A stretch of 64,000 bases of DNA, from contig NZ_PTRA01000001.1 in assembly GCF_002943425.1 (NCBI RefSeq), positions 434,001-498,000 on the forward strand, in the 5' to 3' direction. This stretch comes from Siphonobacter curvatus (GTDB lineage Bacteria; Bacteroidota; Bacteroidia; Cytophagales; Spirosomataceae). Of the stretch, positions 1 to 7,735 are shown in pieces. Within the stretch, counting starts at the first letter, position 1. Each line of letters opens with the position of its first letter. The notes beneath the pieces were generated by a model. That model ran no database searches and had not been told where the DNA came from. It saw only the letters and a program-made list of their open reading frames with translations. The position numbers and the translations under genes are program-made.

Positions 1-271
1 GTACCGGACGGAAATGAAAGTCTTCGTAATCTTCATCGAACATCTTCCGAAGCGGTTCGGCGATCGCATCCGCTTCCAGACCAGCCGTAGCCACCTGGTA
101 CAGCAGCGGCCAGAACCCGTGATAGTTCTGTTTATCCAGCATAACCACCTGGAACTGCTTCCCCGGAAGCTTTTGAGCCAGGTTAATTCCTCCAAAACCG
201 CCCCCAATGATGACCACGCGGGGTTTAGTGGTTTCTGGAATATTTAGCGAAAGATCTTTTAAATCAAGCAT
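1..271 (-). CDS. NAD(P)/FAD-dependent oxidoreductase, NDH-2-like (5' part only)
   Basis: This is the N-terminal 90 residues of a flavoprotein that runs off the left edge of the window. The start is the ATG at 269-271 on the minus strand, giving MLDLKDLSLN. A beta strand follows with the dinucleotide-binding motif VVIIGGGFGG at about residues 21-30, then the segment NYHGFWPLLYQVATAG. That combination is typical of type II NADH:quinone dehydrogenases, which are peripheral membrane enzymes passing electrons from NADH to quinone without pumping protons. The rest of the enzyme is outside the window, so another member of the pyridine nucleotide-disulphide oxidoreductase group cannot be excluded. 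Confidence 0.8.
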   Translation of the reverse strand, partial: MLDLKDLSLNIPETTKPRVVIIGGGFGGINLAQKLPGKQFQVVMLDKQNYHGFWPLLYQVATAGLEADAIAEPLRKMFDEDYEDFHFRPV

Positions 272-598
272 TTGACAAGTCGATGAACAAACGTTCTCTT
301 CCAAAAAAACCGAACCAGATTTACATCGTAAATCCATGCGGAACGAATGGCCTCTGAAAACGTTTAAGAGTTAATGGTTTAAAAATGGGAAAAAGAGCAT
401 TCTAGCATGCTTGATTCGTATTCTTACTCATTGTTATTCAAAAAAAGACTGATCGAATTTTAGTACAAAAATCAGCTTCTTCTTTCTAAAGAACAAAAAA
501 TTTTATACTACGTTCAGGATCAGAGGTATTTAATGGCTTATAGTGCCAATTGTACTAAAATTGGCATTTAGCTGAAAGCGGAATAATGCAAAAAAATC
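272..598. other. intergenic region with inverted repeats, between divergent genes
   Basis: This 327-bp AT-rich gap separates the divergent NDH-2-like gene and the flavin monooxygenase gene and should hold both promoters. Two inverted repeats are visible. One has arms TGCCAATT at 544-551 and AATTGGCA at 559-566, about 35 bp before the monooxygenase start. The other has arms AATTTTAGTAC at 457-467 and GTACTAAAATT at 552-562, so it overlaps the first. They could be binding sites for a dimeric regulator; none is encoded next door. No gene is seen here. Confidence 0.35.
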
Positions 599-1630
599 AT
601 GAGCAAGTCTATTAAGCTTAGTATCCTAGATCAGTCGCCCGTGCGGAAGGGCGGCTCTGCCCGCGATGCCTTACAACAGACTATTACGGTAGCCCGACAG
701 GCTGATCAGTGGGGATATACTCGTTTCTGGGTTTCCGAACACCATAATGCCGCTGCCATTGCCGGTTCAGCACCGGAAGTGCTGATGGTAAAACTGGCGG
801 ACGAAACGCAGCAAATCCGGATTGGCTCCGGTGGCGTGATGCTGCCGAATCATAGTGCCCTGAAAGTAGCCGAAAACTTCCGTTTGCTTGAATCACTGTT
901 TCCTAGACGCATCGACCTGGGGATGGGTCGTGCTCCGGGTGGAGACCGGATTTCGTCCGCGTTGCTCAATCCGTCGAACGATTTCAGTGAGCAAAGTTAC
1001 CGTCAACAGCTCGATTATCTGCAAACTTTCTTTACGGATTCCGCCGGAACGCAATATGGTCCCGTTTTGGCCGTACCGCAGGCCGATACAATTCCGGCCC
1101 AGTGGATTCTGAGTTCGAGTGGGGGAAGCAGTCAGCTGGCCGCTGAATATGGGATGGGATTGGCCGTGGCCCGGTTCATCAACGGGCAGGTTGCACCCCG
1201 AATCGTGGAGGCCTACAAGCGGGATTTCCGACCATCCGAATTCATGCCCGAACCCTCGGCTTTGCTGGCTCTATTCGTGATTTGTGCGGATACGGAAGAA
1301 AAAGCCCAACAGCTGCGGAAGGTATTGGAATACCGCTTGATTCAAATGGACAAAGGCCGTTTTGAAGGGGTGGATGACTACGAAACGATTAAGGATTATG
1401 AGTTTACATTGGCCGAAGAAGACCGACTCCGCTTTTTCCACGCCGACCGTATCGTTTCGGGTACGCCCGAGCAGGTGAAGGAGGAACTTACGCAATTGGC
1501 GAATGAATATGATTTGGATGAAATCATGGCTTCTACCATGACGTATCATTTTGAAGATCGGCTTCGATCCTTTGAGCTACTGGCTCAAGCCTTCAGCACG
1601 ACGGTGGTGACGAATCATCAGTTGTTTTGA
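599..1630 (+). CDS. LLM class flavin-dependent oxidoreductase (luciferase-like, MsnO8 type)
   Basis: The 343-residue protein has the single TIM-barrel fold of bacterial-luciferase-like monooxygenases, which use reduced FMN supplied by a separate reductase. Family landmarks are the opening LSILDQSPV, SEHHN at residues 46-50, GSGGVMLPNHSALKVAE from about residue 77 and DLGMGRAPGGD from about residue 106. These match the MsnO8/YhbW subgroup. The natural substrate of this subgroup is generally unknown, so none is assigned. The ATG at 599 is the natural start because the family's first strand begins five residues later. It stands alone, and the gene downstream is more than 600 bp away. Confidence 0.9.
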   Translation: MSKSIKLSILDQSPVRKGGSARDALQQTITVARQADQWGYTRFWVSEHHNAAAIAGSAPEVLMVKLADETQQIRIGSGGVMLPNHSALKVAENFRLLESLFPRRIDLGMGRAPGGDRISSALLNPSNDFSEQSYRQQLDYLQTFFTDSAGTQYGPVLAVPQADTIPAQWILSSSGGSSQLAAEYGMGLAVARFINGQVAPRIVEAYKRDFRPSEFMPEPSALLALFVICADTEEKAQQLRKVLEYRLIQMDKGRFEGVDDYETIKDYEFTLAEEDRLRFFHADRIVSGTPEQVKEELTQLANEYDLDEIMASTMTYHFEDRLRSFELLAQAFSTTVVTNHQLF

Positions 1631-2267
1631 TAGGGTTTGTAGTTAATGATAGGAGGAGTAACGTTGATTTTCTGCAATAAAATGAATTTCGTTCCACAGG
1701 TATAGCTGGCTAGTAGCGTATTTCTACTCCATGGCAAAGAAAGTGTTGCTCTTTTAGAGTTCCGTCATTTACCTAGACTGAGTTTGGACTCTTATACAAG
1801 GCCGATTAGTAGCATCTAAGCCTTCCAGGCTGGATCTCTCCACGACTAACCATTCCATGCAGGCGACAGCCCGCTTTAGGCCACCGCATTGCGGCTGTCG
1901 TAGGTCATTCCATTGCCATTCCATGGGGGCCCCTATGGAATGGCAATGGTACGGGAGATGTTTTCATTCGCTGGAATACTTGATCGTTAATTTAAAATAA
2001 GTGTTGCAAATTTTTCCTTGGACGACGTAAAACTGAGCCTTCTTCTATGGCAGGCAATGCATACGTAATAAAAGATCAACTGTCTTAGCGGGACGAAAGA
2101 CATTCCTATCATAGCAAAAAATAAATCATCATTAAATCTTACCTGCCCGTGTGCTTTTAGTTAATACAAAACGTTCTCTTTCTTGATTAAAGTTAATAAG
2201 TGTCTGGTTTTCAGGGAATAATTTTTTTGGCGTTCGGTGCTTCCACGTAACACAACCGATCGATCTT
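1631..2267. other. 637-bp gene-free region with stacked hairpins
   Basis: No convincing reading frame occurs here. Three hairpins lie close together. AGCCT-tcc-AGGCT spans 1819-1831. CGACAGCC at 1864-1871 pairs with GGCTGTCG at 1893-1900, and an alternative inner stem CCGC-att-GCGG sits at 1884-1894. A long stem has 15-bp perfect arms at 1910-1924 and 1935-1949, closed through a GGGGCCCC centre. The word CATTCC recurs on both sides (about 1851, 1905 and 1915). The block 1815-1950 may be a structured RNA, a REP/MITE-like palindrome or the relic of a mobile element. The remainder, 1950-2267, is AT-rich and probably holds the promoter of the next gene. Confidence 0.45.
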
Positions 2268-3032
2268 ATGAATGTTCATTCCTGTACCACTGTGCTGGTT
2301 TTGTCCGCCCTGCTGCTGGCTTGCGGCGGTAAGAATACTCCTTCCAATGTGGAGACGCCGGGCAAGGAGAAAACGACCAAAGACAAAGTGCTCGAAGCCG
2401 GAGCCGATCTATTACAGGACAAACGTCCCCTGAAGGCTCTGGACATGTATCTAGATGGATTTCATTTTTACAACGGGGACATGAAGGGACAGATGGAGGC
2501 CCACCACTACTGTCGGCAAATCAACAATGACTGTATTCAATGCGTCATTTTCGACGGAAACGGAGCCGATGCGAAGATTATGGGGGTGGAGTACATTGTC
2601 TCCGAAGAGGTCTTTAAAACCCTTCCCGCCGACGAGCGTAAGCTCTGGCATAGTCACCACCACGAAGTAAAATCGGGTACGCTCATTGCTCCGGGCATTC
2701 CGGAAGTAGCCGAACACGAACTCATGGAAAAGCTGGTAAGTACCTACGGCAAGACGTTCCATACCTGGCATACCGACAAAGATCTGGTATTGCCGATGGG
2801 GCATCCGATGGTAATGATGGGGTTCACGCAGGAGGGGCAGTTGCAGGATAGTTTAGTAGCGGCCCGCGACAAACGCTTTGGTATTTCAACGGCTGAAAAG
2901 AAAGAGAACCGTGCGGATATTCCTACGCCCGCCATTCAGGCCGGAGCAAATGCCTGGGAAAAAGGCGAAATCCGTCAGCTAAAGGTAACGGATGACTATA
3001 AGGGTGTACTATCACATCACCATCTCAACTAG
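2268..3032 (+). CDS. OBAP/DUF1264-family lipoprotein
   Basis: This 254-residue protein has a signal peptide ending in lipobox LLAC with Cys19, so it is probably anchored in the outer or inner membrane on the periplasmic side. After a charged linker (residues 22-45) it carries the DUF1264 domain known from plant oil-body-associated proteins. Landmarks are LDGFHFYNGDMKGQMEAHHY (about 62-81), then KLWHSHHHEVKSG (125-137) and FHTWHTD (164-170). The many conserved histidines suggest metal or haem binding, but the biochemical role of the family is unknown. The gene is monocistronic and ends in a strong hairpin shared with the convergent methyltransferase. Confidence 0.82.
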   Translation: MNVHSCTTVLVLSALLLACGGKNTPSNVETPGKEKTTKDKVLEAGADLLQDKRPLKALDMYLDGFHFYNGDMKGQMEAHHYCRQINNDCIQCVIFDGNGADAKIMGVEYIVSEEVFKTLPADERKLWHSHHHEVKSGTLIAPGIPEVAEHELMEKLVSTYGKTFHTWHTDKDLVLPMGHPMVMMGFTQEGQLQDSLVAARDKRFGISTAEKKENRADIPTPAIQAGANAWEKGEIRQLKVTDDYKGVLSHHHLN

Positions 3033-3038
3033 TCATAA

Positions 3039-3081
3039 CTTGTATCTTCCCGAAACGTAAGACCTTTCGGGAAGATACAAG
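3039..3081. terminator. bidirectional hairpin between convergent genes
   Basis: Perfect 17-bp arms at 3039-3055 and 3065-3081 enclose a 9-nt loop. The hairpin lies between the stop codons of the OBAP lipoprotein (+) and the methyltransferase (-), where a shared terminator is expected. There is no long T run on either side, so termination strength is uncertain. Confidence 0.75.
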
Positions 3082-3089
3082 CAGGCTCT

Positions 3090-4130
3090 TTAAGCCTTTC
3101 GAGCCGCCATTAGTCCGTACTCCATCTGGGTAGGAATTTCTGTCGGTAAGGGCTGTAACCCGGCCTGCTCAAACCAGCTGCGGTGTTCCTGTCGGCTATA
3201 AATGCGACCCTTGGTACCCCAGAACAACGCGGCTCCGTAGTCAGTAGCGGGTTTGGGGCCATCGAGTGTATCGTTCAGAAACGTATCGTGTACCCACAAT
3301 TCACCGCCGGGGCGAAGGGACGTCGCAAAGCGTTGAGCCAGCTCCTGACACGTTTCCGTTGGCCAGTCGTGAAAAAGACTCGCCGCCAGCAGTAGATCCG
3401 TTTGGGGTAACGCATCCGTCAGCATATCGCCCGCCTGGAACTGGATACGGGTACGAATGGTCTGATCACCCGTATGAGCAATGAATTCTTCCAGCAGTTC
3501 TTTGGCAACTTCCAGTACCTGGGGTCGGTCAAAAAGCGTAGCCGTTGCTGAGGGATTGCGGTGTAACCATTCGAACGTGTAGAAGCCCGTACCTCCGGCC
3601 ACGTCGAGCAGATGGCCTTCGATGCGGGGGAGGTGTTCGGCCACGATTGGGGAAAGTTTACGAGCCCGTCCGGCCAGGCCCAGCGTGAACAATCGGGCCG
3701 TTTCGGGTTCATCCATGGGCGATGGAGCATCAGCATCCATGACGTACGAAAAACCTTCGGAGGCATCCAGCGGACCGTCGTTTTGTAGACGCGTCACCAT
3801 TTCCAATACACCCGGGTCCTCTTTTTCCAGACCCACGTAACCAATCAGATTTTGCGGTATTTTTCGGGATAGGTACTGGCCCAGTTCCGACGGATAAAGT
3901 TTACCTTCGGCTGTTTGCGTCAGCACTTCCATCGCACAAAGGCTCGGAATAAGAACGTGAGCGGGACGCTCGCTGAGTTGAAGCCGGGCCTGTAATTCGG
4001 TAAACGAAAGTGGTCCGTGTTCGAATTGTTCGAATACACTCAGGTGATTCACGGCGGCTACGAGTAGCCGCGAACCGTACATGGCCCGCAGGTGACGGGT
4101 AATCGGAGCCAGATCAAGGGTTGGTTGCAT
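3090..4130 (-). CDS. SAM-dependent O-methyltransferase (plant-OMT/acetylserotonin OMT type)
   Basis: The 346-residue protein combines an N-terminal winged-helix dimerisation domain (about residues 12-90) with a Rossmann-fold methyltransferase domain. Motif I is LLDVAGGTGFY from residue 174, the acidic adenosine site is probably FDRP near 200-203, GDM lies at 234-236, and the likely catalytic His-Asp pair is LFHDW near 252-256. Members transfer a methyl group from S-adenosylmethionine to hydroxyl groups of small aromatic or polyketide-like molecules. No biosynthetic partners are adjacent, so the substrate is unknown. The start at 4130 leaves a short divergent gap to the dioxygenase gene. Confidence 0.85.
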   Translation of the reverse strand: MQPTLDLAPITRHLRAMYGSRLLVAAVNHLSVFEQFEHGPLSFTELQARLQLSERPAHVLIPSLCAMEVLTQTAEGKLYPSELGQYLSRKIPQNLIGYVGLEKEDPGVLEMVTRLQNDGPLDASEGFSYVMDADAPSPMDEPETARLFTLGLAGRARKLSPIVAEHLPRIEGHLLDVAGGTGFYTFEWLHRNPSATATLFDRPQVLEVAKELLEEFIAHTGDQTIRTRIQFQAGDMLTDALPQTDLLLAASLFHDWPTETCQELAQRFATSLRPGGELWVHDTFLNDTLDGPKPATDYGAALFWGTKGRIYSRQEHRSWFEQAGLQPLPTEIPTQMEYGLMAARKA

Positions 4131-4276
4131 AGGTTTAGAAAGCCAGATAATAGTTAGAAAAGTAAATCGTATACAAACCTACGGAATCCCCGCAGTTCCC
4201 TCAAAGTTGAAAGGCCTTGCAACGCAGGATTCGTTGCCTGCGTATTCATTATCGAACACTCCAATACAACACGACG

Positions 4277-4993
4277 ATGGAACGTAAAGACTTTTTGAAA
4301 CGAGGATTTTCTGCGTTAGGATACATGGCCATAGCTCCCCTGTTGGGTAGCTGCAAGAAGGATGAAGATAGTACAACACCGGAGAGTGGTACTGAAACGG
4401 GGTCGGGTAGCTGCACGGCAACGCCTTCAGAAACCGAAGGTCCATTTCCTACGAAATCGCCCAGCTCACTAGTGATCACGGATATTCGTTCGGACCGTAC
4501 GGGGGTGCCCTTTACGATTAAGATCAACATTCAGAATAAAAATAATGCGTGTGGAGCGTTAGCGGGAGCCTTAGTGGATATCTGGCACTGCGATAAGGAT
4601 GGTAATTACTCGGAATACGGCGGAACGGGGATGCAAAGTAGTAACTTCACTTCCGTACACTTTTTGAGGGGACGGCAAACGACCGATGCGAACGGACTAG
4701 TTACCTTTACCTCGATTTTCCCGGGCTGGTACTCCGGCCGGGCTCCGCATATTCACGTACATATCTATACTTCGAGTGGAAAGTCATTGCTGGTTACGCA
4801 GATTGCATTTCCCGAAGACGTGACAAACACCGTATATACTACGGCCACGAACCTGTATACCCGTGGTAAGCAGGATACCAGCAACGCTCGGGACAACGTA
4901 TTCGCTGACTCCATCGCTACCGAACTTGCTACCGTAACCGGTAGTGTGGCGGCGGGATACGTACTCACCCACACGATTGTAGTGAGTGCTTAA
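4277..4993 (+). CDS. exported intradiol ring-cleavage dioxygenase-like lipoprotein
   Basis: This 238-residue protein belongs to the protocatechuate 3,4-dioxygenase beta/intradiol fold, non-haem Fe(III) enzymes that open catechol rings between the hydroxyls. WHCDKDGNYS (103-112) supplies the first tyrosine ligand, PGWY (149-152) the second, and RAPHIH (155-160) the two histidines, so all four metal ligands appear present. The N-terminus has a Tat-like stretch (RKDFLKRG) and a lipobox LGSC with Cys26, so the enzyme is probably surface or periplasm-anchored. The ATG at 4277 was chosen over an upstream ATG at 4217 because it gives the exported leader. Standalone exported members act on free aromatic compounds; no catabolic operon is present here. 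Confidence 0.85.
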   Translation: MERKDFLKRGFSALGYMAIAPLLGSCKKDEDSTTPESGTETGSGSCTATPSETEGPFPTKSPSSLVITDIRSDRTGVPFTIKINIQNKNNACGALAGALVDIWHCDKDGNYSEYGGTGMQSSNFTSVHFLRGRQTTDANGLVTFTSIFPGWYSGRAPHIHVHIYTSSGKSLLVTQIAFPEDVTNTVYTTATNLYTRGKQDTSNARDNVFADSIATELATVTGSVAAGYVLTHTIVVSA

Positions 4994-5175
4994 GTCATAC
5001 GGGAAGATTTTTCGTCCAGCTAGCCATTTAGTAAACAACTCAAGGCCTTTCTAGGTAACTATATCTAAGCTGTTGCTATGCTGAGAAGAAAGTTGCGACG
5101 CAAGAACATCTGGTACGTTTGAGGGAATTCCAATTTAGATGGATGCAACGTACCTAAAGCTACGTTTTAACAATT

Positions 5176-5655
5176 ATGGGAAAAAGCATTATTCGACTGA
5201 GATACCGCAAAGTGATTACGGCGGCCTCGACTGCTGCCTGGGATCGGCAGGTGTTTGATCATACGTATCAGGAGTTTTCCGGACAAACGCAGTACGACAA
5301 TCAATGGTCTCAGACCCACGTGCTGATAGCGGAACCACGGGTCGATCCGGATCTGATGCATACGTATATTCAACAATTGCAGGGATATATACCCGATGTG
5401 CTGAATACCTCCGGCCAGCGGAGGCTTCCCTTTCGGGAATACACGTTTGAAATCGTGAATGCTCACGCCGGAACGCAGGAGGAACACGCCGTTGCGATTG
5501 AGTTTTATAGTGAATCGCTCACCTGGATTGACGTAGTAGGAACGAATCTGCTTATTGCCTACGGCGATCAGTTGGCGGCTTTGCGGGCCGGGCAGGACGT
5601 AGAAACGGAGCTGATTCCACTGCAACCCCTTTTAAATATTCATTCCATTCAATAA
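5176..5655 (+). CDS. uncharacterised protein
   Basis: The 159-residue protein was not recognised. It has no signal peptide or membrane segment, begins with basic residues (MGKSIIRLRYRK), and has a mixed, soluble composition with acidic stretches. It ends 5 bp before the next start codon, and the joining sequence TAAGAGGA supplies a plausible ribosome-binding site for the pirin-like gene. The two are therefore very likely co-transcribed and translationally coupled. Coding quality is good and no frame competes on the plus strand. Confidence 0.7.
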   Translation: MGKSIIRLRYRKVITAASTAAWDRQVFDHTYQEFSGQTQYDNQWSQTHVLIAEPRVDPDLMHTYIQQLQGYIPDVLNTSGQRRLPFREYTFEIVNAHAGTQEEHAVAIEFYSESLTWIDVVGTNLLIAYGDQLAALRAGQDVETELIPLQPLLNIHSIQ

Positions 5656-5660
5656 GAGGA

Positions 5661-6335
5661 ATGAAACAGGATTCGGTAGAAGCTCAGATCTACCTGGCTA
5701 ATCAGCGGGGGCTAACGGAATTGGACTGGTTGCGAAGCTGGCAGGTATTCAACTTCGGATGGTATCAGGTGGAAGGTCGGCAGCCGTTTGGTAACTTACA
5801 GGTACTCAACGACGATACGCTACAAGCCGGAACCCGTCTGCGTATGCAGGCTGAGGAAAATACCCGCGTACTCATTCTACCACTGGTAGGGGGCATTGAA
5901 TACACCGACGAGATGGGTGGTCATGCGTTTGTTGCCGCCGGACAAACCTTGGAGGTGGCCACTCCCAATTCGCTTTCGTATGAAATTGCTAATCCGTATG
6001 AGGAGGAGCTGATCAATTTCCTGCAAATCTGGATTCATCAGAAAACGGATGCGTATCGCCTCACCAGCCAGTCGTTCGAGTTGAGCCCGGGTAATCAGCT
6101 GGTACCCATTAGTCAGGATCAACTCTATTACATCGGGCAGTACGATGGGCGGGCGGAAGGTCAGTATACGCTCACCGATCCAGCCAAAGGTGTATTCATT
6201 TTTTGCATTGAAGGGGCTTTTGAAATGCAAAACCGACTGCTGGAAAGTCGGGATGGATTAGCATTGAAACATGCGGATTCAATCGAATTTGAAGCCCTTT
6301 CTTCCGGAGCTATTGTGCTGATTGTCGAAGTTTAG
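5661..6335 (+). CDS. pirin-like bicupin protein, metal site degenerate
   Basis: The 224-residue protein resembles pirin/YhhW bicupins, with QVFNFGWYQVEGRQPFG near residues 28-44, LQVLNDDTLQAG near 46-57, and a second cupin half containing GQYDGRAEGQYTL. Canonical pirins bind iron through an HPHRGFE-type histidine motif and some are quercetinases. Here that position reads LRMQAEENTRVLILPLVGG and the histidines are missing, so the protein may not hold metal in the usual way. It follows the unknown gene at 5176 by 5 bp. A terminator hairpin follows. Confidence 0.75.
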   Translation: MKQDSVEAQIYLANQRGLTELDWLRSWQVFNFGWYQVEGRQPFGNLQVLNDDTLQAGTRLRMQAEENTRVLILPLVGGIEYTDEMGGHAFVAAGQTLEVATPNSLSYEIANPYEEELINFLQIWIHQKTDAYRLTSQSFELSPGNQLVPISQDQLYYIGQYDGRAEGQYTLTDPAKGVFIFCIEGAFEMQNRLLESRDGLALKHADSIEFEALSSGAIVLIVEV

Positions 6336-6350
6336 AAGGTCATGCTAATA

Positions 6351-6385
6351 AAAGGTCGCTGGTAACCAATAGGCCAGCGACCTTT
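6351..6385. terminator. intrinsic terminator, bidirectional
   Basis: Perfect 12-bp arms AAAGGTCGCTGG (6351-6362) and CCAGCGACCTTT (6374-6385) flank an 11-nt loop, with T/A runs at each base. It lies between the convergent pirin-like gene and the acyltransferase gene. Confidence 0.88.
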
Positions 6386-6390
6386 TTAGG

Positions 6391-7569
6391 TCAGATTCGA
6401 ATGAACAATTTCTTCTGGTACATCCAGTACAAAATCAGCCAGTAACCCAGCAGTACGATCAGGCCACGGAGTAGGGGAGCGTAGGGTTCTCCTAAAAACT
6501 GATACACATGGGGGCCAAAATGCGTACGAAAGGAATCCGCAATGAAATGCTCAAACAGGTGAGCAATGCAGTAGGCCGCAATGGAATTTACGCCAATGAC
6601 CAGTAAGGGGAAGCTCCAGCGTTGCCAGCTTTTTACGTCAATTAAATAATAAAATAACGCCAGTAACAGAAAGCACCAACCCCCACTGAAAAGCACCCAG
6701 GAGGGTGTCCAGATGCGTTTGACGGAGGGGCAAAGGCCGGTTACAGATAACAGACTTCCGAGTATTAACCCGGCAACACCCATCATCAGAAAGCGTTTGA
6801 GTAAGCCCGCCGACTGAGCCCGGATCCAGCGACCCGCCTGTAGTCCGAGTACCATCGTGCCCAGCGTCGGAATAAAGCTCAGAGTGGCGTATCCACCCCC
6901 GTTGTAGAGAAAAGGTTTTTCCCGAGGGAACAGGTTAAGAAACCAGGTATCGAAGGCCCAGGCCAGATTGGTATTTTTATTGAAATGAGCGGCAATGCCG
7001 GTAAAATGATAAGGCCAGTCAGCGGGTACGCCGACACGTTCGGGATCAATGGCTGGAACGGGGTAGAGCACAAACGCCAGCCAGTACCCTACTAAAATCA
7101 CTCCCAAAGCAATCCATCCCGTACGTAACGAGCGTTGAGCAATCAGGAACAGGAAGGGGTATCCCAAACCGATTTGAGTTAGCGTATCTTCGAAGGTAAA
7201 GTTGGTTTGTGAACGGCCAATGGATCGCAGGAAAATGCCCAGCAAGATTAAAATCAGCGAACGACGCAGCGTATGAGCAAACTGCAGTCCAAAAGGTTCG
7301 CTCTTACTGATGCGACTGGCCAGTGAGTAAGGCAGAGCCACGCCTACCAGAAACGAAAACGAAGGCTGAATAAGATCATGGAGCGAGCAGCCCAGCCATT
7401 CCGCGTGACTTTGGTGATACGCCAGGAACTGCCAAACAGTACTTTCAGGGAAGTTTTCGGCGACTTGGCTCAGTTGTAATACTTCGGCCATCATCAAAAA
7501 CATCACAAAGCCGCGGTAGGCATCCATCGACAGGAGTCGACCTTTGGGAAAAGTAGTAGTAACTGACAC
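6391..7569 (-). CDS. NagX-like membrane acyltransferase (DUF5009/heparan-glucosaminide N-acetyltransferase type)
   Basis: The 392-residue polytopic membrane protein has roughly ten hydrophobic segments. The N-terminal signature [18 protein letters not shown] followed by [19 protein letters not shown] (from about residue 85) is characteristic of the acyltransferase group that includes lysosomal HGSNAT and bacterial NagX. Such proteins move acetyl groups across the membrane onto glucosamine-type sugars; in Bacteroidota they are often linked to amino-sugar use. No amino-sugar genes are adjacent, so the acceptor is not assigned. The stop lies 5 bp from a shared terminator. Confidence 0.82.
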   Translation of the reverse strand: MSVTTTFPKGRLLSMDAYRGFVMFLMMAEVLQLSQVAENFPESTVWQFLAYHQSHAEWLGCSLHDLIQPSFSFLVGVALPYSLASRISKSEPFGLQFAHTLRRSLILILLGIFLRSIGRSQTNFTFEDTLTQIGLGYPFLFLIAQRSLRTGWIALGVILVGYWLAFVLYPVPAIDPERVGVPADWPYHFTGIAAHFNKNTNLAWAFDTWFLNLFPREKPFLYNGGGYATLSFIPTLGTMVLGLQAGRWIRAQSAGLLKRFLMMGVAGLILGSLLSVTGLCPSVKRIWTPSWVLFSGGWCFLLLALFYYLIDVKSWQRWSFPLLVIGVNSIAAYCIAHLFEHFIADSFRTHFGPHVYQFLGEPYAPLLRGLIVLLGYWLILYWMYQKKLFIRI

Positions 7570-7679
7570 GATACAATAGGTTTATGAAGAGGGAATGGTT
7601 TGCTGAGCTAAGATAGAAGAAAAGGGTGGGGGGATACTACGTTCCTACTAAATCGTTGGCGGTAAGCAGCTCAGCAAAA

Positions 7680-7715
7680 AAAGGCAAGGCTCACCACTCG
7701 GTGAGCCTTGCCTTT
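7680..7715 (-). terminator. intrinsic terminator of the Tricorn protease gene
   Basis: Perfect 16-bp arms at 7680-7695 and 7700-7715 enclose the loop ACTC. Read on the minus strand the stem is followed by a T-rich run, as expected for Rho-independent termination of the protease transcript. Confidence 0.9.
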
Positions 7716-7735
7716 AATAAAACCAGTAATCAGAA

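Noticed and set aside
1800-1830. Faint resemblance to the 3' domain of 23S rRNA on the opposite strand (GATTAGTAGCATCTAAG)
   Set aside because: Only a short word matches and neighbouring helices do not follow; not called as an rRNA relic.
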